Counted from the first letter of the stretch, positions 11,103-23,146 are shown. The stretch is DNA of 64,000 nt from Eretmocerus hayati (GCA_029851415.1 CM056742.1:148805121-148869120); one strand, 5' to 3'. Notes: generated by a model from the sequence alone, not told the origin. Numbers and translations are program-made.

Positions 11103-14100
11103 TATTTCGATACTCGGGCGTGAAGTTTTTTTGCTTTACTCGTGCTAATTTCGACCCTCGACAGGGCTCGAGCCGAAAACCATCACTCGAAAAGCAAAAC
11201 CAAACTTCCCTCCTTCGAATCGAAAAATACTATTTTGAGGCGCACACGAACAAGACGGGTCAACCCGATCCGGTTTTGCTTGTGATCTCTCGCTTTTATC
11301 GTATTTGATACCGAAAGAGTGACTGCGTGATCCAATATTCCGTTGTTTAATCGTACGAGCTACTTTTTTCGGTTTTTAAGGAATTTTCGGGAATTACACT
11401 GTTGGCGAACTCTTAAATAATATTCATGTCATCACTGCAATGATCTCCTCGAGTTTTCTGGTGATGAGTCGAATACTTTCCAGCGCCATCAGTGGTCAAA
11501 TCAATGATGTAAGAGTGTATCTGTGTATTGCTCTCATGGGCATTTCCTGTTTTCTCTGTCCCACCTGATGCCGTTTCATGAAAATCGATCACGCGAGCGG
11601 ATCTGAGTTCTACATACCGATAACTAAAAGTATGTAAAACCCTAGTAATGTGCGATGGAAAAAATTTTCAAAATTTCTTTTCTCCTAAACCACCACGTTT
11701 CGTGGATTTGCTCATATATTCGCCAGCAAGGCGCTGCCGCGCCTTTCGATTACAGTGGTATACGAGACAGTTGGCACAATAGACCAGCTGATTATCTCAA
11801 TAGACCAACTGATGAATTGAGTAACTGCTAATCACCAAGTCCAAATTCACCAATCCAACGTCAATAGTCCAAAGTTAAAGGTCCAAAGTCAAAGGTCCAG
11901 AAACAATGGCAGGATATTCAGCTTTGGAAAATTTCTCATCAGTAAACTTATCTATACGCTTCGAGTCTCTAGGGTCATAACGATCAAAGTCACATTTAGA
12001 TTCCCTTCAACTTTAATTAGATCATTATTGTCGATGCGAGGTTAATTTTCATTCGACGAAATCTTGATCCATCCGCTTCCATCAAAACTTGCAATGAATA
12101 TGAAGTGTCAAAAAAGCCTCGTGAATATGTATGGTGAAGCCGATCTTGTTCACCGGGAACTCGAGCATCAATGAAATATACTCTCATGTATGTGAGTATC
12201 CGGAAGAACGATATTTCAACTTTGTCTCAAGGACTTTTGCACAATAAATATATAACCCCATAATTTGATAGATGTGAAGGTCAGAAACCCAAACTCCCTC
12301 TCAAAATTAGAAACGCCCCCGATCAGCGGAAAGACTCAGATTGCGTTACAAAATTCTGCTTGGCGTTATAACGATGTTTCTATCACATCACACACATAAC
12401 GGATTATAGTTTTGATATATAACCATCGCATGTATATAATATGGTTTGCGATCGATAAGGGGCCAAAGCTCAGGCTTGAGCTGGGCGATGATTCCCCACG
12501 AGAGCCATAAATCTTTGCGACTCTCATGAGCACATGGTACATTATTATCACCACGATAAATCGGCCCGCGCGTTTTTCATGAATTTAGAAAGAGTATTAT
12601 TAATTTTGCCCGGTAACGGAGGAATAAGCTAATCTCAGCGATTTGAAATCTCGCGATTTCATCTGGATATATACCCATCATTTTTGTGTGTTTCGTCGAG
12701 GAATTTCATTCGGGTGGCGACACGACGAAACAAACAACCATAATGATAATCAACAGCTACTGATTTTGCAGTACCGTACATGTATAGGCAAGGCCCAAGG
12801 TAGCTAAATCTAACCAGTCATGATATCAATTAGTATAATAGTCACGCGAGCTAAGAAATTTTGCGAATACGTGCAATGCGAAGGTAGTAATATGTAATAG
12901 AGGTATATTATATACACAAGTTGCGTGTATGTAAAGTGTGTGATGGCAATAAGGTGGGACTTTACGGAGCCTCACAACTCTGATATCTAAATAATACCGC
13001 ATTCCAGCGAGGTAATTTATCGAGAGAACGACCTTTCGAGGCTGGCGAGGCTCGGATTGGGCGCGATTAGCATCGCGCGGATACTCATATACTTGATATG
13101 CTCACAGCCATTGGAAGCAAGACTGTCCAACGGAGCGATGCTCGTCCCTCCGTAATAGGCGCATTAATTCGCTTCTGTGCGTCTGCAGAGAGCTCGCTCG
13201 GGATTTCCGCGCTCCCCCACCAAATCTCCACTTCTTTCTATAGAGCCTCATCAAATGAGATATTCTCGCGCCTTACACGGCTGCGTGCTACTGTCAATCA
13301 ATTTTTTCAAACTGCGAGCTCGGAATTCCACCCGTCAAAGTTCGGCGACTCTGCGGACCATTGATTGTCCATTTTCGCGCGCGAGACTACGATTGATATG
13401 GAAGATAGAAAGTGTACTGGAATAGTTCTCCCCCTCCCCCAACACACTTCTTTCAGCATGAAAAAATTCTTCTCAATCCATAAGCTTTTATCTGATATGG
13501 GTAAAGCCGCGTGTATACCAGAATAAAACCCGACTGGTGAACTGTCAAATTTGCCCGAAATCAAGAGGAGTCAAGTTTCAAAAAAATTGACTCGTTCTGT
13601 TCCTGTCTCCGAAGAAAATAGAGTTCCAAGATTCTTCACTACGAGAAATGAAACTACTCTGTTTTCCCACTTACATCACTCTGGTGGGCAACACCACTTC
13701 TCTGGTTCCTTGAACATTTTTCAGTGGTTTCACTCAGTGGTTAGAAACATTTGGAAATCCCTAGAATGAGTCTTTGGCCTTCCATAGTCCGATGAACCCC
13801 CAAGTCATGGAAGAAGTGTATCAGTAGTTACAACACCTCCCATCCTCTTCATTTTATCCAATAATCCCATCAAATTCAAGATAAATCTGATGAAAATAAG
13901 ATTGTGACATCATATTTCACCCGTTGACCATATTTGGGGGTCGGGATAGTACATTCACCAAAATATGATTTCTTTGTATATGTTCCGATTAAGACGCAGA
14001 TCTAATCGGCCGTTTTGCTCTCAGACGTTACCTTTTTTTTAATCGTCAAAAACTGACTTTTACGGAAACAGCGTTTTAACCGCTTCTCGCTAATTTTGTA

Positions 14101-14629
14101 ATTTAATTGATGTGGAACTGCTGAAAACGATGGCAGTGGTTTCAGAGGGCTTGAATGCGTTCGAAACGAGTGACAAGCTGATTTTCGAGTTGCTATCAGA
14201 AAAATTTGACCAATTTCGCCATAAATGTCAGAACGCTCACAAAATGGATCAGATACATCCTTTTTGAACTCACGAGGTCGTAGTCTCTTTGTATTTATGT
14301 ATACGAGAAGTAGTGCTGCCGCGATAATCGATAAATTCTCGATGTCGTATCGCGATATCGATAAAAACGATATCGACATCGAAATCGATAACCCTTATTG
14401 TTTTCGACATCGATAACGACATTGCTTGAGCGACATTAATTGTCGATCGACATTATATAGCGACATGTCGCGGTATTATCGATATCGACGTCATTTTCCT
14501 CAATCTGAACAGAATCATCCCTAGAATGACATTCGAAGTATGAATTTTGAGAATATTGAAATGAGTGAGAGCGTCAACTAGTTGTAAACAGAAAATTTTG
14601 TCATATATATAACACAATACCCTGGCTAA

Positions 14630-14795
14630 AATTAATGACTCATTTGGAATGACTCAGGGATTCGGGAAATATTCAAATGACTCATTTGAAGAATGATCCA
14701 ATAGATATGACCCATTCAATTGGGTCTTTTGTCAAACGAGTCATTTCTGATATCCCAAATCCCTGAATCATTTTAATTGAGTCATTTACTATAGG
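14630..14795. repeat. Imperfect inverted repeat inside the hAT-like element
   Basis: The phrase AATGACTCATTTGGAATGAC followed by TCAGGGATTCGGGA returns in reverse complement about 120 bases later (TCCCAAATCCCTGAATCATT then AATTGAGTCATTTA). The core unit TGACTCATT also repeats between the arms. It may be another small palindromic element. Confidence 0.6.
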
Positions 14796-15066
14796 TAGGA
14801 TAATATGCCACATATACCAGTGGTGCATGATAAGTTAACGAGAATTCCAAATAAAGCTATGTTAACAAATATTGTAAAATCTCATACCTCACACATTTGA
14901 TGTTTCACTGATTCTATTGTCTTTTACGCACTATTTTCGGATTTATCGCTCATTGAAGCCCTTGACTTGGTTATATCCTGTTGTTGACTGCTTGTTGTTT
15001 CATTTTTTGATTTCTTTTTTGATCGCAATTCTTGATCGGAACTACTTGAATCTAAATCTTTACTAA

Positions 15067-15393
15067 CAAGGGGGACCCACGAAGTGCGGGTCACCAAAGC
15101 TCACCAGACTCTTTGCACAGTCTTGCACCACCTAGAATATGAAGAATCCAGAGTAACTCCGTCAAATAGGCCCTCTATCGGAAGTTACAACCTATGACAT
15201 TAGCATTGCTCATATAGGCCCATGTTAAAAAGTGGTATATATAGATATGCTGACAATGCCAACATTTTTGCTCGTAGCTTCGAACAGCAGGCCCATTTGA
15301 CGGAGTCACTCTGGATTCTCCATATTCTAGGTGGTACGAGACTGTGACAGAAGTTTTGTGAGATTTTGTGACCCACTTCGTGGGTCCCCCTTG
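15067..15393. mobile_element. PIF/Harbinger-like MITE, copy 1
   Basis: The ends are CAAGGGGGACCCACGAAGTG and its near-perfect complement at the right. The inverted similarity extends about 100 bp inwards (ACCTAGAATATG, AATCCAGAGT, CTCCGTCAAAT). The flanks are TAA on both sides (15064-15066 and 15394-15396), a 3-bp TWA duplication as made by PIF/Harbinger elements. The centre has CATATAGGCCCATGTTAAAA, nearly the same as in the element at 50201-50528, which is 328 bp long against 327 here. It inserted into the hAT-like element, so it is the younger of the two. Confidence 0.85.
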
Positions 15394-16241
15394 TAAGTCT
15401 CTTTGACGACAGCATCATTGATTATAACAGTTCGCGCGAAAGGTTCGATATAACTGATTGAAGTATCGGTTCCACCTGGCTTTTCATATTTACAAACTCA
15501 CACTCGTACATTGTTTACACGGTCACATTCACCCTACGGGGCAATCCATTAATCACGTGAGAAAAACTTTTGTACGTTCGGCATACCCCTACACTCACTG
15601 AGGATTGAAAAAAATTTCACGATATCGATAATATCGTCGATAAATTATTGTGAGGGTCGATACGATAACGACAATTGACCTTCGACATTTTTCGACATCG
15701 ATAACGACATCGATAAGCCATGAAATGTCGATGCTCGATAACGACATCTTCAAATTATCGATTTTTATCGTATCGCGGCAGCACTGTCGAGAAGGGGCAA
15801 GAATTCGCAATAGCCCTAAAATAGATAGGTCGCGTATACATGTATCATTCCGAAGAAGGCGTTTTGAGCACTTTTTGGGGCGAGCTCAAGCCTCCAGTGG
15901 TGAGTCAAATCTCAAACTCTTGGCTTTGGCCACATGGGTCTCTACACCACTTAGAACAGTCTCTCTTTATTACCATCATACGATATCTGAAGTCCCGCAG
16001 ACGTATACTTTGGCGATACAAAACAGTCGTGGATATTTTATTGAAATGCGATCAGTCACATTTACATTGTTCCTCATCCCAAGCCCCAAGCTTATAAGAG
16101 CACTTCTATGTGAGCTGAACGGCAATGCCCATGTATTCCATTTTTGATTCATTTCTCTCCAGTGTTTGTTGGAATTCTCAACCTGTCAGCTGTTGAGGAT
16201 TGACCCTAGTCTTAGAAATTACTTTCTTCGACACTGTCGTA

Positions 16242-17235
16242 TACGGAGTGTCCAAAAGATAAGAACAACCCTCTCTCCTTACTTCCGAGTCGGTTGAGAA
16301 TTAAAAAAAAAACCTCAAAACACACATCCTCTCATGAAAATACATATCTCACATAACAAGTTTTTGGGAAAATTTGATAATGACCTTGCTTTTGATCTTG
16401 AAGGCCACTTCCCAGATCGCCTCTAGGTTAACTCAATTTTCCATGGCAGAAACTCTTATTTTCGACCCACATTCTGGAGTAACGTAAAAAATCACTCTGT
16501 CAAGATGAAGAAGAGAGAGGCCAAGAATGGTGAAGGATAGCTCAAGGTTTCCAAGAAGGAACAATCTATGATCACTTCAAAAATATATCTGACTAAAGTC
16601 TTAATTTTTTTCACGTGTTTAGAGAACCACGGATAAAGAAACCATTGTCATCATGAAAAATTGAGTTGACCTTCGAATCACCTTGCGATTGACCTCGAAG
16701 GTCAAAAACGAAGTCACAACTCCGTTTCTGACTTTTTGCTCCGCTGACAAAAAATATTCATCCAAACATTTCTCACATAATGTTTACTTTTGGAGTCACA
16801 GAGGATACCGTAAACTAATATTGATCCTCTTTATCTCATGATGGTGACGTCGAATCAAAAATGTCTTCTTAAAAGGGTTACGATTTTCCACGTTCTTTCG
16901 AAATAAGGGGTTTCCATTGGAAGACGTCGATTCAAATTCCAAATGACCTCCACAAAAATTAGAATTTGATGATTGAAATCTTCATTGACGATAGATTACA
17001 GTTTTGATGAGATAGCGTATGGAATTAGAGAGACAAAGATTACAATTCGTTGTAAAATGACAAAGAGAGTGTAATAGAAACATTTGCTCGTTGCGATGGG
17101 CTTGAAAGCCACGAGACGGCCCTGACTGGGGGGTTCTCAGATTTCGGGTACACTTGTTTTCAAGTTTTTCGTGATTCTCAACTATTTCCGAATCAACAGG
17201 GGGCGAGAGTGGCATGTCGGCTTCAGCACTCCGTA
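16242..17235. mobile_element. Tc1/mariner-like non-autonomous element (994 bp)
   Basis: The termini are TACGGAGTG and its complement CACTCCGTA, each flanked by TA (16240-16241 and 17236-17237). About 90 bp of weaker inverted similarity follows (TTCGGAAATAGTTGAGAATC against TCCGAGTCGGTTGAGAAT). A TA duplication suits Tc1/mariner-type insertion. No transposase frame with a DDE/D motif is visible. The interior is AT-rich and carries repeated GACCTTG/GACCTCGAAGG phrases. Confidence 0.7.
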
Positions 17236-17237
17236 TA

Positions 17238-19384
17238 CCTTGTTAGATATGAAGTATTTCTTGCTATTCGTGCTTATAATATTCTTCAACAGAGATTCAT
17301 GCTTTCAGTGAGAGCACATTGAAAGATGAATTTTCTGTTGCTATAAGGGTGATCTCTGTCGAAGCACGCACCTAATTCATCAACTCCTGAAATTCAATAT
17401 TGAAGTCAGAAATGTCTAGTGAAGCACCAGGAAACATGGAAAGGTCACCAAATGCCAACAGCGGTTATGGTATTTTTCACGCTTCATAGTTGAGAGAAGT
17501 AATGCCTGTCACACATGCGTTGAAATGTCAATCGACAAGGCTTAAATCGTCAGCAGTTGGGATCGAACTTGTTGTCTCCTCAAACCTAGGGTGCACTTGG
17601 AAAGATTAATGCTGTCGGAAATCTTTCCTCAGAGTGCAGCGACATGGAGCTCGCCTGTAAGTTTGACAGCCTAACCTAACAAGGAATTCGACATCGTATA
17701 CGCGGGTGTATTGGTATATTTCGGTCACACTTGTTGGTTGCTCGTTGTTCGTACAGGCATTCCTGCCAAATCCTATGTTCACGAAGCTGCATTCTGAGTG
17801 GCAAATCATACGCATCTAGTCATAGTTTGTGTCAACAGTTTAGTTGTTACATCACATATAACGGAAAGTCCTCGAGTGTCATCATTCTAATTGGTTTGAA
17901 TTGAAATGTCGGTGAAAAATTAGACGAAATCAAGTCAAGTCATAGATCAAAACGATCGAGAAACTGTTGGGTGTAAACAACATCTTAGTACTTCCTCATT
18001 CCTCAATCTTGGTGCTCATATGGCCAAGAAATCCTCCAATATGAGGAAGAGACATAGATATCTCAACCAGAGTACACTGACCTTACACTCTCAATTCCTC
18101 TTAATTCGAATTCATCCCTGAGCGAAAGCTGATTGTAAGTAGCAGTGGACGGGGCGTTTAATCGTCTTTACTGGTTGAACATTCTCGCCCAACGTCGAGG
18201 ACGAGTTTACGAGCAGCTCATCCATCTTGATGGTCCATAAAAAAGTGGCTCGAAGCTCGATGAGCATCACGGTATTCTACACATTTTTTAGGGGCGTTGC
18301 TGATGGAATTGCGTTTAATTGGCAATAATCTTCGCCGCCGTGGCCACCTAAGCTTCTATAACTATGGTTTCGGCATTGTTCAACTTTCGCTCAGTGTTGT
18401 GTATATGCTTGATGGAATTCCATGCGACCGTCGGTCGTCGGACGCGTAGGTATTCATCTCGATGAGCCTCGTGAGTGTTTCATAGGGCCGCGCGCCACCG
18501 ATTACGTAAGTGCCGTGACGGGCCTGAATTGATATGGGATCCTTTACCGGGAAATGTAATTGTGATCACTCTCGCGGGATGTTCTATAGTGTGCGTTGAT
18601 TAAAGTTTAGTGACCAAACATGACGATATAATTCAGCATATTTGATGGACCCGCCGTGTGCCGTCTGTACGTATGAGCAAGTTTAAAATTAGTCATGTAC
18701 CTTCGGGATACTTTCCAATGAAATTTGACTATCTCTATCGAACTGTATACATATATTGCGACATTCGCGGGGAAAGTGTTTCTAATATCATGGGTGTTGA
18801 GGCTTATCATGAACGTTGTGAGTATGTTCTTACCAATCAATATCAACAGCAAGGCATGAATCGTTCACTCTACAGAATTGCGAGTAGAGACTTTGAAAGA
18901 TTGGTAGGTGCAAAATTCGCTGATGTGCAGACTTATCTAATTGTAAAACAATTGATGCATTAAAATAGAAGGGCCACCCGTAAAATAGACGGACTAATTT
19001 CAATAATAAGAGGTGTTACACACCAGATGTTGGCACTGTCGATCGCAAAGGCGGCCCATTGTAATGGCATTGGCCACCCTTGCGATCGAGAGTGTCACCA
19101 CGTGGTGGTGATGCGGCTGGTAGCACCACTCATTGAAGAATCCCTAAAGTCTGCTCAAATCTATCAAAAATTAGAAGCCGAATTATGCCTACGCACTAAT
19201 ACGTTTAATTGGAAGTTGTCATGAAACTCCTAGATAGATTCTCACTCTCAGATTTGCTCAAAAAAGACTCGTCAACTTTTGTGGTTATATCTTGAGCAGA
19301 AATTTCTTCTTTCCATGTAAAACCACCAATTGGAATTTCACATAGCTTATGAGTGAAGCATCGGGTAAACGATGTGTTTAGTAT
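17238..19384. other. No confident gene
   Basis: The longest ATG frame on the plus strand (18673-18963, 96 codons) has no recognisable motif, no signal peptide and no splice signals with an in-phase partner. At 19034-19097 the phrase CACTGTCGATCGCAAAGG meets its complement CCTTGCGATCGAGAGTG, a short inverted repeat. The block 18180-18560 is GC-richer and non-coding. Confidence 0.4.
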
Positions 19385-19469
19385 TGTTGGAATATAAAGA
19401 CAAAAATGTATCGCTCTATTCTATCCCTAAGAAGGCAGCAAGAGGTGTCGAACCGGACGTGCGAGGGGG

Positions 19470-19660
19470 TGCTGTTGCCAGGCGCATTCCAGGGATGGAA
19501 TGCGGATATCCGGTCAAAGGGCCGCTTCCGCATTCCAGGGGTGGAATGCGGATGTACCAGCTGCAGGATGCTCTCAGGCTGCCACGCCGCATTCCAGTGA
19601 TCGAATGCGGATGTGCCAGCTGCGGGGCGCTCTGGGAATGGAATGCACCCGCCCGTCCGA
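19470..19660. repeat. Repeated inverted motif GCATTCCA / TGGAATGC in U3
   Basis: GCGCATTCCAGGGATGGAAT, CCGCATTCCAGGGGTGGAAT, CCGCATTCCAGTGATCGAAT and GGGAATGGAATGC occur at about 50-60 bp spacing. Each is a small dyad (GCATTCCA....TGGAATGC). Three regularly spaced near-palindromes upstream of the LTR TATA box look like factor-binding sites. TGGAATG also resembles the TEAD/Scalloped core GGAATG, an inference only. Confidence 0.6.
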
Positions 19661-19698
19661 CATCCACCGGATGTCAACATCCGTCCATGGGACAACCG

Positions 19699-19732
19699 TA
19701 TATAAGGGATGCGCCTTGCGCTCCGTGTCAGT
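19699..19732 (+). promoter_or_regulatory. LTR core promoter (TATA + initiator)
   Basis: TATATAAG at 19699 and TCAGTTC at 19728 have the spacing expected of an arthropod core promoter. AATAAA follows about 90 bases later at the expected end of R. Confidence 0.6.
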
Positions 19733-19897
19733 TCTATTCAGATCGTGTTACTATCAACTTCGAAGCGCCCTCTATAGTTGAGTCTTGAAGTCTTTCATTC
19801 TTTCGGCGTACGGGGTGAAATAAAGTGTTTGAAATTTATATTACCGTGTGTACCTCTGTCAACCTATCTCCTATTGATTTTTCCGTATAAATTAATG

Positions 19898-19911
19898 GGT
19901 TATGGGCCCAG
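19898..19911 (+). other. Primer-binding site, copia type
   Basis: GGTTATGGGCCCAG, identical to the minus-strand site at 2782-2795. This places the LTR at 19385-19897 in the copia group and in plus orientation. Confidence 0.75.
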
Positions 19912-19987
19912 CATCCTTGCTGGACTGATGACAGATTTTTCGCATCAAGTAAAATAATTGAAGACTGTCAAACGATTACATCATCGG

Positions 19988-21790
19988 TAGTTAGCTTGGA
20001 CAGAAGTTCTGATCAATTTTCAGCGTAAAGTCACAAATGAGTCACAAATGAGACAAAGGGACTAGGCGGTTAAGCATGGTGAAGTGGACCTTGTCAGATA
20101 TGGCCCCGAAAGTATTTTTCCCCACTTTCTAACCCCAAATTATGACGAAAGCAAAGGTTTGTAGTTCCCAAAGTGACCCATGTTTTCTATGGCACCCTAG
20201 GAATCCTCTAAAAAATCCTCGGAATCGATATTCCTTCTATCAAATCGCATTCTGGTGCATTTCAACGAATCGATCTGAAATTTTTTTGACATATTCTTGA
20301 AAATCCACCAAATAGAAGAAAAATATTTGCATACCGAGAACTTTGGATTTAGGCCCCAGAAAAAATTCTTGAATAAAAAAAAATGATTTTTCTCATAGAG
20401 GTAGGGGATAAGCACGGAATTTGAACATTCCACACTGTTCCTCAGGTAATTTTACATCGAAACCTGCTTTGGAACATACAACTTTAGGTGGTGGAAAGTG
20501 GTCAAAAAAGCCGATAAACGTTTTGAAAGCAAATTTTGATTCAGTAATTTGCATCTTCTGCGCATGCGCGTCCTTCTGCATCTCTGAAAGTATTTTCAAT
20601 CGATAGTTGATGCAATTTCCTTTAAAATGACCCCTTAAGGAGGTCGATTTGATGCAGTAAAACCTGAGATCTAACTGGTCCAAAAAATGAAGAACTCAAA
20701 GGTATCAAATCCGTGAAGCCGTGGCTCCTCCAATGGGCCCGAAAATTGCGAATTTTGAGTCGGACTGTTTCAAAGATGTGAACATATGTTTTCGATATAA
20801 TTTTTGGCGTAGAAACCGAATCCGTGGTCAGTTTTGTTCCAAATCTCCAAGATTTTTGATGATTCTCAAAAAACCGACACAGGGTGTACGGCCATTTCCA
20901 GCCTTTTTCTACACATTTGAGATGTATGTTGGGTATAGGCAAAGGTTCGGACTTGTCGCGTGGAAGATGCAAGTATGTTTTCCTTCGTATTCTGAGCAGC
21001 TGAAGATGATAAGTCCGACTCAAAATTCGCTTTTTTCGAGCCCATTGAAGGAGCCACGGCTTCACGGATTTGATACCTTGGATTCCTTTATTTTTTAAAC
21101 CAGCTAGATCTCAGGTTTGACTGCATCAAATCGACCTCCTCAAGGGAGCATTTCAAAGGGAATTGCATCAGCTATCGATTGAAAATACTTTCAGAGACGT
21201 AGAAGAACGCGCATGCACAGAAGATGCAAATTACTGAATCAAAATTTGCTTTCAAAACGTTTATTGGCTTTTTTGACCACTTTCCACCACCTAAAGTTAT
21301 ATGTTCCAAAGCAGTTTTCGATGTAAAATTACCTGACAGACACGGTGAAATGTTCAAATTCCGTGCTTATCCTCGACCTCTATGAGAAAAATCATTTTTT
21401 TATATTTAAGAATTTTTTTCGGGGCCTAAATCCAAAGTTGTCGGTATGCAAATATTTTTCTTCTATTTGGTGGATTTTCAAGAATATGTCGAAAAAATTT
21501 CAGATCGATTCGTTGAAATGCATCAGAATGCGATTTGATAGAAGGAACATCGATTTCGAGGGTTTTTTAGAGGATTCCTAGGGTGCCATAGAAAACAGGG
21601 GTCACTTTGGGAACTACAAACCTTTGCTTTCGTCATAATTTGGGGTTAGAAAGTGGGGAAAAATACATTCGGGGCCATATCTGACAAGGTCCACTTCACC
21701 ATGCTTAACCGCCTAGTCCCTTTGTCTCATTTGTGACTTATTTGTGACTTTACGCTGAAAATTGATCAGAACTTCTGTCCAAGCTAACTA
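19988..21790. mobile_element. Large palindromic (foldback) element, 1.8 kb
   Basis: The left arm begins TAGTTAGCTTGGACAGAAG and the right arm ends with the exact complement. Near-identical arms of about 780 bp (19988-20767 and 21011-21790) surround a loop of about 240 bp. Differences between arms are a few substitutions, so the duplication is young or kept similar by conversion. The matching open frames in the arms (20197-20433 minus and 21345-21581 plus) are mirror images of one another and not evidence for a gene. No target duplication could be found. Confidence 0.88.
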
Positions 21791-22223
21791 GAGCTCAAAA
21801 AAAGTTCGAGCACCTTCTTTGTGTGATTATCTACAAGTAAGCGTGATAAGGAAAAAAACTGATCGGTCAGTCTTTCAAGTTTAACGATCAACGCGATACC
21901 TCGTAAGATACCGTGCTTAACCTCTAAAATTGTTAATGCTGACTGTTTGACTCAGGGGGAACCGAGGTTTCTGAAATTTTTACTGTATTTATTTGACATA
22001 AAAATACACCTCTCTGCCAAGTTTGATCAAAATCTGATCGGTAGATCTTCTACCGAGGTTACTCACTTAATGATGAACTTTCCATAGCTATTTCAAAAAG
22101 TGCAAAGAGTCCCTTTTTCCGAATCCTCAAATCAAATTTCGACACGTCTTCCCTACAGAGAGTGGGATCAAGTTTCGAAATCGAGTCAAACTTTCTTTAA
22201 ATTTCACGGGAGTGTCTATGGGC
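21791..22223. other. No feature seen
   Basis: Unremarkable AT-rich DNA between the palindrome and the gypsy element. No continuation of a copia gag is visible. Confidence 0.4.
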
Positions 22224-23142
22224 TGACATGCGCCAGAGATTCATTGAATTCAGATATTATTTCAATATTGTAAACATGCACTTCTCCTGTATGCGAGTAT
22301 GATATTGCGAACCATGAACTACATCGGTCTGTCGCGATCGACCGTGGTCAGCCAGTCTGTCTGGTCTGTCATGATTTACAACGCTCGACTAGAATCAACC
22401 GTGATTACCCGAACTGTGAATATCAACCGTAAAACCCCTAATCTGTGCGGCCTGTTCACCGGAAGACCTGGTATGTCACTTACATTTCTTACGGACGAAC
22501 CACGGTCTGCCATATAGACGTACAAACCGCCGGTTTATCTGGTCACTACCTTCGGAATGGTATATGAGCTCGGCGGCTCAACTGCAGGAATCATTCGAAG
22601 TCTCCCCCTCCGTCGACTGTGGCACGTCGTCACGCGAAGCATCGTCGTCGCACTGGACTAGTCCGTCACTCTACCCGACCATCCCGTCGTCGGCGTCGGC
22701 ACCGTAAATCGCTCGTGCCGCGATCTCGTCTAGAGCCGCGATACTTCTTGTGTATTTTTATCCGTGTGTGTCGGTCATTGAGTGAATTATCCACGTTACT
22801 TAGCTTGTGCATCGGCGATATTGTTCCAAATGTAATAATTTTTCAATAAAGTCCTCAGTGTCATTTCCTCAATTCAGTGAACAAGTTCTTCCATCACCTA
22901 AATTTCTCCCATCCTTTCCGAAGCAGTGACTCTTGTTTGCGTTGAATGCGTGAACTCGATTCACTTCCAACTTTCCACAGATGGCATCGTTGGACCTTGA
23001 ATCATTCCCGTAAACTCATTTCAACATCGGTTCACGATCAAAGCTCGTTTGAGAGGAACATCGACCAGGGTCCCAATCGACCAGCCAAGCACCCACCCTC
23101 GACTCGACGATCTCGCCAAGGAATTGCGGTTCCATCGTGTCA
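22224..23142 (+). repeat. Left LTR of gypsy element
   Basis: Starts TGACATGCGCCAGAG and ends ATCGTGTCA. Contains AATAAA at 22845-22850, with a G/T-containing stretch after it. About 175 bp at roughly 22440-22615 is absent from the right LTR. Confidence 0.82.
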
Positions 23143-23146
23143 ATTT

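Larger units (their letters stand above)
8527..14310. other. Gene-poor stretch with small repeats only
   Basis: No coding region could be supported. Minus frames near 9769-9957 and plus frames near 10934-11308 have no start context, splice sites or motifs. A (CT)n run lies at about 10411-10440 and a hairpin at 11022-11102. At 11850-11905 short AGTCCAAAGTTAAAGG-like phrases repeat. A GC-richer block at 13000-13400 could be regulatory, but this cannot be judged from sequence alone. Confidence 0.4.
14311..15786. mobile_element. hAT-like non-autonomous DNA transposon
   Basis: Terminal inverted repeats: the left end is TAGTGCTGCCGCGATA and the right end, complemented, is CAGTGCTGCCGCGATA (15 of 16 bases). 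The flanks are ACGAGAAG (14303-14310) and TCGAGAAG (15787-15794), an 8-bp target duplication with one mismatch. TAGTG/CAGTG ends with 8-bp duplications are the hAT signature. Both subterminal regions are packed with TCGATAACGACAT and TATCGATA phrases (14311-14500, 15610-15780). No transposase frame is present in 1476 bp. A second element (15067-15393) is nested inside. Confidence 0.8.
19385..19897 (+). mobile_element. Copia-type LTR with promoter and poly(A) signal
   Basis: It begins TGTTGGAATATAAAG, like the LTR at 2796-3118. It contains a TATA box TATATAA (19699-19705), an insect initiator TCAGT (19728-19732, 31 bases downstream) and AATAAA (19819-19824), and is followed at once by the copia-type primer site. 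So U3, R and U5 can be assigned. The 3' border is uncertain because no CA stands directly before the primer site. U3 holds four pairs of GCATTCCA/TGGAATGCGG phrases. No gag follows: 76 bases later the palindromic element starts, so this is a truncated or interrupted copy. Confidence 0.72.

Noticed and set aside
10934..11308. 124-codon plus-strand frame
   Set aside because: It crosses a hairpin repeat, lacks splice partners or any recognisable motif, and has repeat-like phrases shared with 34370.
18673..18963. 96-codon ATG frame
   Set aside because: No motif, signal peptide or in-phase exon partner; in 64 kb of AT-rich DNA such a frame is expected by chance.
19372..19788. 138-codon frame and overlapping frames rich in Cys, Gly and Pro
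   Set aside because: It lies inside the U3/R region of a copia-type LTR and reads through its dyad repeats.
20197..21581. Pairs of similar 78- to 147-codon frames
   Set aside because: They are mirror images produced by the palindrome arms; the similarity reflects the inverted duplication and not selection on protein.
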